DNA of 64,000 bases, taken from Stenopsyche tienmushanensis. Its lineage: Eukaryota > Arthropoda > Insecta > Trichoptera > Stenopsychidae. A program made the translations under genes and the position numbers. Positions 11,801-26,800 of this stretch are shown here, in pieces. How positions within the stretch are numbered: the first letter of the stretch is position 1; the number at the start of each line of letters is the position of its first letter. The stretch lies in the NCBI GenBank assembly GCA_008973525.1, contig WACJ01000254.1, forward strand, positions 372,001 through 436,000, written 5' to 3'. The notes under the pieces were generated by a model. That model was not told the DNA's origin, did no database searches, and was given only the letters and a program-made list of their open reading frames with translations.

Positions 11801-14800
11801 ACCTTGTGTCTACTTTTCTCGGCATTTTCGGAGATAAATGCGTACCCGGGGCCTTCTATGATCTGTACGATCACGGAAGTCCCCTCAGAGGCTAATTTAC
11901 ATAGATAACTCGCGCCAAATGAGGTCGTGAACGAGTCTAGACTTCCCCCACCATAAAAACTATATATTTATCTATCTTGCTAATTTGAGCTGCTATATAT
12001 ATATATATATATATGGATCTATGTGTCATCCATGGTTATGAATTGATGCAAAAACTCGGCCTTATTGTTTCATTGTGAGTAAACGCGGTACCCATCTTGC
12101 GCACAGTTTTCTCATATACAAATTTTCAGTCAATATGCAATGTACGACATTTAACCTCATTTGGTCGACAACTGCGCTGTTTCTCTTGGCAGCTCGTACG
12201 GCCTCGTTTAAACTCTGCCACCCAACAACGAGCAGACTCCCCGAGAGTAGAATTTAGCTCGGATTTGATATTAGTTGGATTGAGATCTTTCAAATAAATA
12301 TATTGTATCGTTTAACGATAACATAAGTAGATATAAGAGATAGATAGATAATAATTAAGTTAATTAAAAAGCTTGCCGAACATCGCAATACCTCGCATAG
12401 TCCGATTGCGATTAGTCAAACTCGCGTTTGGATTCATTGGTGATATCATTACATTGTTTTGCGGTCGGATGTGACATTTGAAATATTTAAATCCGGAATT
12501 GTAGTCTTTAAAAATTAAGATTAGCTATAAAAATAATTAAATTAATATATTAAGCATATAAAGATAAGGTACTGGATATGAGCCTAAAGTACTTTCATTT
12601 ATACCGGTGACATAAGCACGATTTCCATGAAATTGAAGAAGTAAACTCAAATCTAGCTAAGTACTTAAAATAATATTGTCATAAGAATTTTTGGCATTGT
12701 CAACGTTCTGAAAAATTTCAACGTCGTTCAAGATGGGAAATGTTATTAAAAATGACCTCAATCGTGTCCCTCGCCACTTCTTTTAGAGAAAGTGAAGTGT
12801 TACAATGCGATCGGGCCAAGTCGACGTTCTTTTCGTGTTTTTTTTTAATTCGAGGATACGTAACGGCTGACATCATCACAATGCGGTCATCTCGTTAACG
12901 TCTCGACGTCAAGAGTACTTTTTTTTAATACGGCAACATTCATGAAAAATCGGCGAGGACGTTATATTTGTGTCCCATGCGTGCGACGAAAATATTTATA
13001 TACCATTTAACACTTGTACCGTCATGCTCCTCCAAGAACTGTCATGGATTTATGGACGCTTGAGACATAGGACAGATATTCAGCGCCAAGTGTTCAGTTC
13101 TGATGGAGCAGAAGTCTTTGCAAAATTTCAGAGAGCACGCATCAAAATAATAATAAAATATATACACAGACTGGTAGATCTTCATTCAAATACGGAGTAC
13201 TCAAATATAGGTCGCTGAAAGGCTGGGGTTCCAATCGACGCTGAAGAATTGAATGATCAAACAGTGTTCGATTAGTTATATCGAGATAATAATACAACTC
13301 GTGTTGAATGTGTGGATATAAATAAAAATTACGCAATTCCGATATAGAAGATTAATACGTCTTGAGAAAACTATTTCAATGGAAATATGTCATTGATAAC
13401 AATGCACGATTATTTGATATGCTTTAAGACTCGGACTTGTACAAGTAGACACTTTGGCCTTCAATATACTTAAAATGGAGAAGTCCATGGGATTCAAGTC
13501 TGGTGAATAAAAAGTAAGGAATCCAATTCCGGGATCCCGGACAGTGCTAGCTGCGTATGAATCCCGGGATTAGTAAACATAATCCCGAAAAATTTGGAAT
13601 TGAATTTTTTATCTGACAGAAATCGTACACATCACCAGCACGATGAAGGCTACTAAATCGAGACATTCTCGCCGAAATCTGGACGCTTGGAAACAGTGGC
13701 GTAACTACTAATTGGCGAGCTTATGCGACGCCCAGGGGCAGCAACTGTCTAATCTATGGATACATATATACAGTACATATATGTTTTTCAAATTGTTATA
13801 TTAACCTTTCCCTACCGGTGATGTATTTACTACACCTCGACTCTAATAATGGGTATATCGATATGAAATATAATATATACGGGGTTCAAAATTTTTGTAT
13901 TCCTCTTTAATATAATTACGAATCACACCAAAGTATTATAGTATATAAGTATTTATTTGCAGCGACGGAAATAAATAATTTGTCGGGAAATCCGGAATTT
14001 TCCCATTTTTTGGTCCGTGTCTCAGCAGACACAAAAACTTACAGCTTGTAAACCACAATGAGATTTGAGATGTGACTTTTGTATTTAGAAATAATTTATA
14101 CTTATTCAATACAGTTGAAATGTACAGATTTATTAAATATATCCGCTGGCACCCAAATCGGAAAAAACTTGCATAGGGTCGCCTTCGAAGCAAAAATATA
14201 TTTCCAAGTGGGTTCACAATTAAAATAAAAGCATTTAACGATCATAAAATACAGTTTTTTTAGAGACACCGATTGAGATCGTTTGCATTTTGACCTCTGA
14301 TAAATGATGCAAATCTACATAATTCAATATGCAAAAACCGCCCGTTACTGATTGGTAGTCAGTTTTCTATGTCACGCTTTTACAAGAACAAATTTATTAG
14401 GTTAAACAGCATGATTGCATCGGAATGACAAAAAAAAATCAAATGCATAATAATTTATTCTCTTATCATTGCGAAAATGTCATAAAAATAATAAATCATA
14501 AAACCACAACGATTGTTGATAAATAAGACCTACGATTACATCATATATGAAGTCCAATTGGTGCAATCATTTTTTCAGATTGCCTGAAATATTTATTTAG
14601 GCCACATCGTAAAATTGCATGAGAATCATAGCCATGGCGATTTTATTACATGCATGCAAAAAAAAGTAATAATCATCCAATATATGCAACGAGGCCTCTG
14701 CTAATCAAACACTTCTCTCGCCAAGAGCGTAACTAAAACCTAATTTCCACGTAGTCATTTAAATGCAGCATTAATGTATCTTTCGCAATGTAAATCAATT

Positions 14801-17800
14801 CTTGGGTGCAACAAGCATGAAGTCATTCTTATTTCGAGTCTCTGAGAAATACAAATAGTTTATCGCAAGGTGTTTAGTGAAAACGAATGATGATGTCATA
14901 ATGTCAAGGGGACAAAAAAAGAACGATAATAAGCCATGGCGTCGTCTACTACGCGCTTAGAATGCGGTAATTTATCAAAGTTCCATTGAAGATATTCAAG
15001 TTTACGCATTTAATTAGAGGAACGACGCTGAGGGTCCTTGAGAATAAATATAAGCACGTTTTATATTTAATAAAGTGTCCAGAGAAGAATAGCAATGATT
15101 TTTCTATCCTCAGAAGATCATAACATCCATGAACTAACGACGGTTTATAATAAAAAAAAAAACATATTAACAAATATGTATTATGTCTGAAACACAATGT
15201 GAACATGTATAATATACAAAGTGGAGTCAAGGATTCTATGCTAATGAAATCTGCCCTCAAATTTGACCCACTTGATCTAAAAAACCTGGCAGAACATAAA
15301 ATCATACATCAACATTACTAGCGATCAAAACAGAATAATTGCTCAGTACATCAATCATACTTTTTAAGCATTTTTTATTTATTTTATAAAAAATAAATGA
15401 GTGCATACGTTGATTCGTTGTAAAAGTTTTGTGTGTTGCAAATATAATTTAATTTAAATATGTCTAATTTAAAATGTGAATCAACTCACCAAAGTGACGA
15501 TATCTCCCGGATTAGCCGCCGCAATTCTCCTAAGTCTCTCATATAGCAAATCTAGCAAGCGCTGATGACCGCCGTTGAGCTGATCCAGCTCTCTGGCTAC
15601 GGCCTCCGCTCCCGTATCGACTTGGGTGCCGTCGCTCTTCTTCTTCGGCGTCTTGACGTCCATAGACGGATGAATTTCTTCGCACAGCCACTCGACGTAA
15701 CGTTGGCACCGTGATCCGTATATCTATTTGTTAGAGTAATGCAGCACCGAATGGACGCAAGTGTTATGTGTTAATATAATGTTAAATATTTCTTAATGTT
15801 ATGTTCATCGTACAGATTAGAAGATGTTATCCATCGGCCGTATTATTTCAGTATTCGTCATGAAAAGACATTTGATACATTAACACCTTCGAACCGTTAC
15901 AATTCACAAATGTGAATAATTAAGTGTAAAGTGCAGTTCTTTTTACAATAATTACACAAAGGAAAAGCAAATTTACGTTTATAAAAACATTCATTTTTTT
16001 ACATATGAAAAATGATGGAAAAAAATGAATTTTCACAAGAAAAATAATATTTTAATCAACTTAAAATTGGATGCTTCACTTTATACATTTAATTAATCAA
16101 TCTAGTAATTTATTTTCTTGGATACAAATTAATCCTCATAACCCATAAAGCATTCAATCGTCATCGCAAACACAATTTATATTTCAATGCTATAATAATT
16201 GCTCGTATTATTTTGTAATAAAACTGAAACCATTTATAATATTAATACATTCAATTATAATATCATAAAAATATAAACCACTGATATAAAACCCGTTCAA
16301 TAAAATCTTTTCTCAACGATCATTACACATGTATAATTTTCATCGCCATTTCAAAATTTACATTCTAGATTCATACGCTTATAAAACCGTTCACATTTGA
16401 AGCTTCTGTTGCAGAACAAATATACATGCATAAATTAAATAACCATGCAAAAGCAGTTTTTGAAAACATTTACCTGAACTTTAATCGCTTGCCTATAATG
16501 TATTTATTATTACTGTATTCATTTTATAAATATTATTTGTGTTCATATTCCATTTATAAGTCTAGTTTAGATATTTATTTATTCGAAAATGAATTAAGTA
16601 AAATAAACTAATAAAAACTAGATAAAACACCTAATGTATGTATCTTATTAGTGAAATATTTTTATATGATTTGTAATAACATAGCATACAAAAAATATCT
16701 TTTTAAATCAAGAACGGTAATAAAAAATATTCTTTAAGATATAAATCTTGAAGCTTATATAGCTTTCATTTACAAAAGGCAAACAACTAAAGATTAATCG
16801 AAACCAAATTAAATGACATTGATGATTGGAAATACAGGAAAAACCGCTTCAAAAATAATTTAAAAAATGGTCCGATCCCTTTAAATTTATTCACCATAAG
16901 AAATTAATACAATTCACCTTTTATGTAAGCAATAATTATTCATTCCAATTGTTTGAAGCTTTCAACATAAAATTTTGCAACAATGTGAAAAACATAATTT
17001 AGCATAGCAATAACAAAAAGAAAAAAAGCGAAACGAATTTCTTTATTCAATAAAAAAAAACTTCATTCCCTAAAATTGTATTTATAATAATTATTTTAAG
17101 CTTTTACAAATATGTGTATATATTTCGTGAATGTAAATGTATTAAAGAACTTTTTTTTATATAAATAATGGTATTTAAAAATATTGTTTCAGATAAACTG
17201 TATCAGCGAGATTTTATCAAAGATAAAATTTTCTTGTGAATAAGCAATTTATTTTAAAAGTTTCTCTCATTTAGATTTGAAAAAATAAGTATGATTTCAA
17301 AAAACGTTTCAACTAAAACAAGGAACAAAAATACCTTTCCAACACATTTCATACATCATAAAACTAAACTATAGAACAATTTCCACACAACCAACATCAA
17401 GCATATATATAAATAGAAAAACATGCATACATACTCACACTTTGAGCACGTGTTATTTCATTTCAATATTAGTAATATTACAGTGCCTGTCATGTAACTA
17501 AAAAAATATTAGAGATGTTAATATAATTCATATTCGACGCATGCGTTGCAGCCGTTATTTTACATTGAAGATGCGATATTTTAATAAGCATATCAAAAAT
17601 ATAAAGCGTTGTTACTTAAGCGACATATTTATTCATATTCTCCAACGTCAACGATCCAAGAAATAAATGCAAAAATGAATAAATACAAGTAAACAATTCA
17701 CATATGACAGCATTCACCGACACCAAAGACAAATTATTTACAAAAATACAAAAATAAACAGATTGACACCATGCTGAGTAAAAATTCAAACTGCAGAATA

Positions 17801-20800
17801 TCCCTTCCCCGTGGGTAGCATAAAACCTGAGACTCCGCCAAACTGAAGGCTAAAAATGCAGCAAGAAGCACTAAGAAACTCAACGACAAAACAACTGTTC
17901 AACATTTGTTCATCTTATATTCATCATTTTACATGAGCTGTACAACAATATTAACATTCAGCAATTTTTCATAATTTCTTATATATTTCATATTTGACTG
18001 AAAGTTTTTAATTCATATATAAAACAATGTATATGTGTTTTGGAAATAATTTTATACAGGGTAATAAAAACAGTCAAATATAAAAATATACAGTTTAATG
18101 TAATGAAGGTTCGTTCAGGTTTATTTGTGATAATTACCTTTGCTTCTCTAATGAACCTTCCACCGTCAGTATTAACCTTCTCGATTTTAGGGGTTCTCTC
18201 GACAACACTATTGAGTAGATTCTGCAAAAACCGTTTGTTATGATAATGTTAGAAAAATGAAACAATCATGTATATTATAGTAAAAATGAGCTTTGAAAAA
18301 AAAATTGTTATAAAATCATCACCTTTTTTAAAAATGAAATAATTTTTTGATCAAATACGCTGGGAAATTTTTGATTTTATAATAATTTTTCGTTAGTAAA
18401 ATACACTGCAGGTATTTTTCATAATTTTGAATATTTCAAATACATCAAAATATTATTAAACATTTTCCAAATTAAAATACTAAAAAAGTATTTTTTTTAA
18501 TAGTGATACTATTGATATAAATGTTTATTTATTTATTTATTGTTGTTAAAATTATTGTAAATAAACTATGAAAAAAACCTGTCATAATCTACTCATTGTA
18601 ATTAATTTTAACCTTTCCTTTCCCATGGTGTATTTACTACACTGAGTCGAGTTGTAATAATGAGAATTTTTACAACATTACTACATTGCATATCGATATG
18701 AAATATAATAAATACGGAGTTTTAGAATGTCATATGGCGTACTAAATACATAGCATCGTAAGGGAAAGGTTAAACAAGTGTACTAGTATTTCCAGCCAAT
18801 ACTTAATTAATATAAGTAAATATCCCACCATTTCTTCAGAAATAAAATTACTCATATTCTAAAAACACCATTTTTAACAAGGTATAAACTTTTATACAAA
18901 TAATATGCTATTTAATAATATAAATATGAGTTATTTTAATGAGTGAGTCAATTTTAAATGACTTGTATATGAAATAGATATATACAAAACATTATCCATT
19001 TTAAAAATCTCTAACCATTTAACAAATATCTATACATATGTTGTATATACAGTGATTTTATACAGGTAGTCCCCTCAACTTGCAACAATTCAGACTTATA
19101 ACTAATGTTCTCAGTTTTATGTATGTCAGTTCAAGGAATACCTGTACATATATTTAAATTTCTAGTCATTTTGATAGTCTACATAGTGTTTTAGTTTCCC
19201 CAACAGTAGTCCATACGAAAATAATAAGAGCTACTGTATAACATATAATAATATGAAGAACATGCAATAAACTCTGTTAGTCATACAATAAATATACTTC
19301 TTTAATGGTTTCTATAAATGGTTTATTAATTTGCCATTGTTAATCTATGCAACTTAAGGATAAGGCAATGAAAGCTTAACAATGTTTCCAATTCTTGATT
19401 TCTAAATCTAAAACAATAAGCTTTCATTTCATCCTTACTACGTGTGAATATTATGAATCAGAAACGATTCGTTGTAATATTTTTATTGATAAATGTGATA
19501 TTTATGTTCATTCTATAAATTAAGTTAATTACTCTAATTTATAATATACTTGTATACTTTACTGGTTTTTGCAGAAACTAAGGTATTCATTTATGTATTT
19601 ATATACAGAGAGCTAAATATTGTTTAAACAGAGACACTTGCAAGACAAGGAATAAAAAATAGAACAGGACTAAACGGCAATTGTAGAGCTGAAATACTTT
19701 TAAACACAAAAACAACAAAATCACATTTCCTGGATCTAAACAAGTATATAAGTCAATCTCTAAAATATATTTAATAAAAATTCAGCAACTGCATCTACCT
19801 AAAATAAAAGTTATTGATATTCTAAATTAATTTAAAAAATAAATCTGATATCCTTGATTAAGACAAAAACAGCGAGCTTCTTCTTGCTAAATAAAAAAAG
19901 GAGTAGTTAAGGCATGCATTTAAATTACTGACCCGTGTTTGATCAAGTTGCTCTTTGGGTTTGATTTCAGTGGGCATTTGAGTTTGGAGTTTTGTGTATG
20001 CAGCGTCGATCCATTCAGCTTCTTTTTCAAGCCCAGCTTGATAATTCTTCATCAAATTATAAGCAGCTTCGCAGCTACGCAATCTAATATAAGAAATGTA
20101 TTTAAAGCCTTGAAATAAGATCAAATACTTTTTCAATAAAAATAAGAAAAACAATTTACCTGTCCACAAGTTGTCCACAAACATTATTCCATCTGGTATT
20201 CAACTTTTCTAAATCACGATCTTGTCTTTCCATGTCGGCATGTTTACCACTGCGAGGCAGTGAAGCATGCGGCAAAGCGGATCGAGATCTATCCACGACT
20301 CGGCGACAATTATCAGCATCATCGTTAAGTTGATCCATAAGAATTTGTTGTTGACCCACAGCTGTTTGCATCCGAATAAGATCTTCATGTATCTATAAAT
20401 GATTTAAGTTTAATAATTAGATCATTTATCCATAAATCAAAATATATACAAAAGAAGACAAATATATATTTAACTCACGTCTTTAAGATGATCTGCATCA
20501 TTAGGTAAATCACTATACTGTGCAAGCTTCAGTTCAAATTCTGATATAGCTTGGCTGTTTTCATCTAATCCAGTCAAGACAATTTCTAGACACTTCAGGC
20601 TAAAAAATAATTAATAGAAAAATTAGCAAAGTTTGTAAAATATAACAGTTGAAAATATATTTGGAAAAAATGTACCTTGTGTAATTTTTTGTGTGTTATT
20701 AGATAATTAGTCAAAGTAGAAACAAAAATAAGTAAATTGAACAGATATAAATGCATATATTTATCTTTAAAAAAACTACAATTTCCTTTTATTAAAATAT

Positions 20801-23800
20801 TAAACATTTTTACGCAGAATAATCTAATTAAGTTACATCAAAGTCTTACATACAGATTTAGTATTGTAACATGACAAAACTGGATTGATAAATTAACATA
20901 CTCCATCATTCAAAATTTTATCATGCCAATTTTCATAACTCGTTTGCAAATAAAAAGAGTCACTACATTTTTCAGTATTCGTATCTTGTAAACAAGTTAC
21001 AGATTTACCATCAGTAAAGTTTTCCTTTAAATAACTTATTTTGTTGATGCCTGTTTTCAAAAACTCATTTATGCATGCGCATTTCCAAGGATTACCATGC
21101 AAGAGTAGCTTCCTAGAGTTGGCTACATACTTGTTGAAAAAATCGGATGGCAAGGAAGTTAAATTATTACAACCTAAATTTATTTCAAAAAGTTTTTGAG
21201 AAATGATTAGATCGGAGGAAATTTTGGTTAAATAGTTCTTTTCTAAATCCAAAAATACTAAATTTTTTAGAGTAATTAAGATTTTTTCATTGAAATTGTA
21301 AAAACTATTACGAGAAAGATCTAAAATTCTCAAATACAAATTTTTACTAAAAATGCCTTCTTCCAAAGAATTAAGAGAATTTGAGCTCAAAAATAATGAA
21401 TCCAATTCTAGAAGAGGATCAAATATCGCATGTGGTAAACTGTATAATGAGTTTTTTGATAAATTTAAAACTTGAAGATTTTTTAAGTTTTTAAATACAT
21501 TCATCGACAAACTGGATAAACTGTTATTACTCAAATCCAAAACTAATAATCCACACTCTTTGGTACACAAATAATCGGGTAACATTTTTATTTTGTTATT
21601 AGACAAATTAATTTCTTGCAATTGAGATAAATCAAAAGATATTGAAGTTAATTCATTATAAGAAAGGTCGATAATGTTCAATGCCGAAGAAAATTTAGAT
21701 AGGAAATTATTTTCAATTTGTTCAGATATACCGTTGTGAGATAAATTTAAATTGGTCACGTTTTTAGTATCTTTAAATATGTTAATACTTATTTTGATTT
21801 GCACTGTTGATGATATGTGTAAATTTTTGAGTTTTGGCATATTAAACGCTGTTTTATCGCCAGTTGTTATTACAGTGTCGTACATCTTTAGAGACATAAT
21901 ATTACTGTTAATCAATTCAGAATTTATGTTCACAGCAGTGTTATCCGAAACGTCCAATATGTGAATATTTTTCAGACTTTCCAATAATAAAGGCATATTT
22001 TGAATGACTAAAAAATTATTAGATACATCCAATACTTGTAGGTGCTCAATATGTTTGAAAGTATTCACATTGAGCAAATTCAGCATGTTCGATGAAAGAT
22101 TTAAGGAATGTAGCATCGGTAGATTCTTGAATATATTTTCTGGAATTTCCTTCAGTAAGTTTCCGGACAAATCTATGTGCTTAACTTCACTAAATTTTTG
22201 AAAAACACTTCTATTGATAATGCGATGTATATTGCATCTCGTCATGGTTACGAAAAATACTTCAGTGGAATAGGGAACCATATCAGTCCATGAAAAGTTC
22301 ACTTCGTTGATCTTAAGACCAGCAGGTTTACATGACAATGTGGACCAATTGTCTATTTCAAAATTACAAGTAATTTCTGAACTGCATGTTTTCATGCATA
22401 CCAGGAAAATGAAAAAGTTTTTCAAGACAATAACTGAAAGATTCATGATTATGATAAATTGTCATAAAAACTGGTTTTATATTGTTCACAAATACACTAT
22501 TTTTTTTAAATTTTGCACTGATTTGCTTGAAATAAAAACTGTCGAGTTATGATTTTTTCAAATTCTCTATGTGAACTGGAGTTTTTTTACAAAATGTATT
22601 AGTTTATATAGAACAAGATTGAAAGATAATAACTTCCGCAACAAATTATTGTTTGATAAATCTATCAAATACGTGTTATCGCACTTCTACTTAATTTGAA
22701 TACTATAAAAGAGTGTATTGATGTGGTTTTCAACATAAATATATTTTTTATTAAGCGTTTTAGTTAATGTGAGTATTAAATAAGATGTCTATTTATATGA
22801 TTTGTGTGTATGAAAATAAATATGCTCACCTCTCTACATAGAGATTTGATGTTGACCACATATTGTTCCATTTGTCCATCAGTTTATCTAAAGACTTTTT
22901 CATTGCAGGTGTTTTAAGAGCAATTCCTAAAAAAGATAAAACATATATTTTTACTAGTTGGATAGTCTGTAATGATTGTTTCAATGAATTTAGATATTTG
23001 ATGTATTAAATACAAGCTATTTATGTTTGAAAAATCTTCGTATGATAGAGGATATAATACCTCTGAATGTGTCTTGTACAGCATCAATATCGGAAGCAAG
23101 AGCACGAGCGCGGCCTTCCCAGTCTGCATGATCCCGGGCTAGTCTTTCCAATGCAATCAAATCTCGAGGAGCTGCAGCTGCAACACGCTCATGCAATTGT
23201 CTTTCGAGGCGTGAAACGGCTTCACCAACTGAGGCAGATTGTTCGCTGAATATTCGAGCTGCTTGTTTTGATTCCTCTGTAAAACAAAAAAAAAATGTTT
23301 TAAACTGTTATTCCATATTATTCAGAAAAAATGTCTTGATTGCTGTTATTTGTTAAGCTCAAATATTCTATAAAAGTCTACTTTAAACAAATCATCATCA
23401 AATAGATCCAATGTAATGCAATAGAACAATCAATGCTATAAAATCATAATTACTAGATTTTGGAGGTTTATTTTATTGCACTTCATTACAATAACAATAT
23501 TGGCTCTTAGTTTCACAAAAGCAATATTTTAAGTTAAGTTTCAAATATTCAATGAGCATAATCTATCTGTGTTTTGAAATTGAATGATATACAAGGGGAA
23601 AAGTATAAATTATATTTATTTTATTTTGTTGGTTTTATTATAAATATGAGCAAACATACGAGCATTGATTTTTATATATAAGATCAACTGTAAGTTAATT
23701 GTACTGGGCTTATATTGTTTGAGAAAGTGTAAACAATAAGTTGGCAAAGTTTTATCGCAATCGAATGAACGGTATGGCAGTGCATAAAATACGAACAAAC

Positions 23801-26800
23801 AAATTTTTATTTTTGTACATTAGACTATGTCTGTTACTCGCGTAATCCTTAGCAATAAGTGAACGAAGTTTTATCGCAATCTGATTAAAGGTATGGCAGC
23901 GCATTACATACGAACAAACAAAGATTAATTTTTATATATTAGAAGATTTGTTTATATTTAAGAAAAGAGTACAAATTTTCGGCAGTTATTTCTTGACAAT
24001 TTTGAATCAAAGATTAGAAAATTCCAAATTATCAGATTATTAGGATCTCAAGAGCTAGAGATGATTTTATTCCTATTTTTTTTTTTTTTTTGTGAAACTG
24101 CATACTTATATTTTGAAGAGAATGATGGATGAACATTATAAGTAAATTTTCATATTGTTTTACATTGATATTATTATTTTTAATCAATTTGAAAAAAAAA
24201 TATAAAAACGCAAACAATTTCATGAGATATAAACACATAATACCAAATTACGAAATGTCGAGAGAACTTTTCAATTAGTTCTGTAATGTTTTTTTTTAGC
24301 AATACGCGAATTTTTCGTGATGATATTAAACAATTGGTTTTGTGTAAATAATAACAAAAACTACCATTGTTTCCACCAGATGATGAAAAAAACACTTTTT
24401 TAATTCGTTTCATTTTGATTTTCGTATTCTCAGTTCGTTAAACAGTCAAAACAATTTCGAAAGGGATGCCATATTGTTTTAACACATTCCAGACGGACGA
24501 GTGAAAATTTTCAAAAAAGTTTTCGTCGAAATGACCATAATTCGAAACGATCGCGGCAAAACTAAACGCTGACAAAGGAATTGGCACTAAGTGATCTGAA
24601 CTGTGTTTGAGGTATATCGGTCGCCTCAAGGCGTAATCAATCGTGGGTTGGAGTCAGACTTTTAGGTCGCAAACGACACTTAAAACAACGTTCAAACAAA
24701 ACACACTAAATTGGATAAAAATAGATATTGGGTCATATACTCAACGAGAAACTGAATTTTTTGAGCAATGCGATGGGTTGTATCCTGACTATCGTCAATA
24801 TTACCATCATTCTGTTGAAGTCGATCACCATATAAAAAGTTTCCCAAACTATTTTTCATTAATCTCATCATATGTTATCATCATCTTTATTTTCGCAATT
24901 TCGTCTCTAACTATATAAGCTTGCTAACCATATGCAATTGTTATTGTGTTTGAAATAAGATTGAATATCCTTCTATTATACCTATTGTTCATTTATAGTT
25001 GTTTAGCTTAGTGCATGGACTGAATGTGTTATTTCAAATTTGTATTCATAATTTTTAATCAACAAAATTTCATAGTGCGACTTGAGAAGCCCATAATTTA
25101 AAATAGATAATTATGAACCAATTACAGATTAAGAAGAAATGAAACATAAATAATCAAAGTGTTTTTTTTAGAAATCCAAGAAAAAATTATAAAACCTGTA
25201 ATAAAATGGAAAAAAAAGTATAGATGTATGTATATTCTCAATTGAAAAATAGAGGTAATCAGAACATGAAGAAATATTTTAAAACATTAAGAAGGATGGA
25301 AATGGTACTATCCTGTTAACGGGGGGCAAGCTTTTTTGTGAATTGAAAACGCGTTCATTTCGACACAATTAAAACAAAAAACCTAACTAAACCTAATCTA
25401 ACCAGACTAGAATTTAAATTTAATAAAAAAAAATACAAAACACCAATATTAGTAGTCGTTTTCAATTCACCAATATGTTTGCCCCCCGTTAACAGGATTG
25501 TACCGAAATTTTTAATATTTTTATTATTTCCATCAGTTTGATTTTGTATAAACTTCGGCAAAAGCTAGCGTATTTAATAAAACCTTTGGGAGGAGACATC
25601 CGTTACGCTTATGAGCCACTGACCTTAAAAAACAATTCTGACAATGACTGCTATAGAACAATAATTTTCTAATTGAAAAACATCAAAATTACCACAAACT
25701 TTCATTTATAAATTTATTTCCTCATACCTACCCACTAAATGGTATTTATAATATATCATACTCTTGATATGACACATTTATCGCTCTTTTAACAAATTTT
25801 ATTTAATCATACAATGCCTGCAGCCAAAAGATAATATAAAAATGCAAAACATTTTAATTCTGACGACAGATTGTTGCACATGAATCTGAATTGCTATTAT
25901 TATATCACCACTTATGGTCATTAGAGTCAAAAAGAGTTCAAAAATAAATGATGCTTCACAAACAACACGAAGCATAAAAATAGATGTGACACTTTAAACT
26001 ATGATGTAATGCATATGATGACCCCCACTATATAAAGTATTTAAACGATAAAGGGCAAACCAATTGAAAAATCGTTCACAAGGTGGATCTATAAAGACGC
26101 TCTATTATTGTTATTGTCATGAATGATACATAAGACATTACCAAATTCAATTTATATAGATCAATACTAAATAATATATTGCAGGTGGGCATTATATGCT
26201 ATATTCATACAATTAGACATTTTTTATAAATATCACAATCATTCTAAGTATACACCAATGAAATATTTTTAAAGGAGTTAACAATTATCAAGTTAATGGA
26301 CAATTGGTTAATTGTCTGCACAATTAAATAATTGGGCAAATGTTTTCCTTATACTGACAAAATTGTGGGAAAAAGATACTGGCACACTCAACTGGCCTGA
26401 TACAATTTTTTAGTAATTCTAGATAAATCTAATAACTTCTTTAACAAGTAATTTATGCTGTTAAATATTCGAATGATTCTACCACCAAAAGAATTATACT
26501 AATATATGCTCAATAAATAAAGATTTACAAATATGTATGAAAACACATACCTTCAGCTCTAGCTCTTCGTTCAAAGTCATCGAACAATTTATTCACGTCG
26601 TCCATTTCACGACGGAGTCTTCTCAATTGTGGATCCCCAGGATCTCCTTCGCGCAACAATTTTTCAGCATCTTCATTCAATGCACGTCTGATTGCACCAC
26701 GTTGTTCAGCACCCATTGCCAAGAACTAGGATCAATCAATAAAGATCATTTTTAATATTCAAAAATACAGATTAAAATCAAAAAATTGAAACAATATAAA

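Noticed and set aside
21752..22552. Plus-strand ORFs opposite the LRR gene
   Set aside because: They are opposite-strand shadows. The LRR reading has a signal peptide, repeats and a cap.
24643..24918. 91-codon plus ORF in intron
   Set aside because: The composition is intron-like with a low-complexity hydrophobic end and no homology signature.
25370..25410. Telomere-like CCTAA run
   Set aside because: It is short and imperfect, and lies inside a MITE. There is no array.
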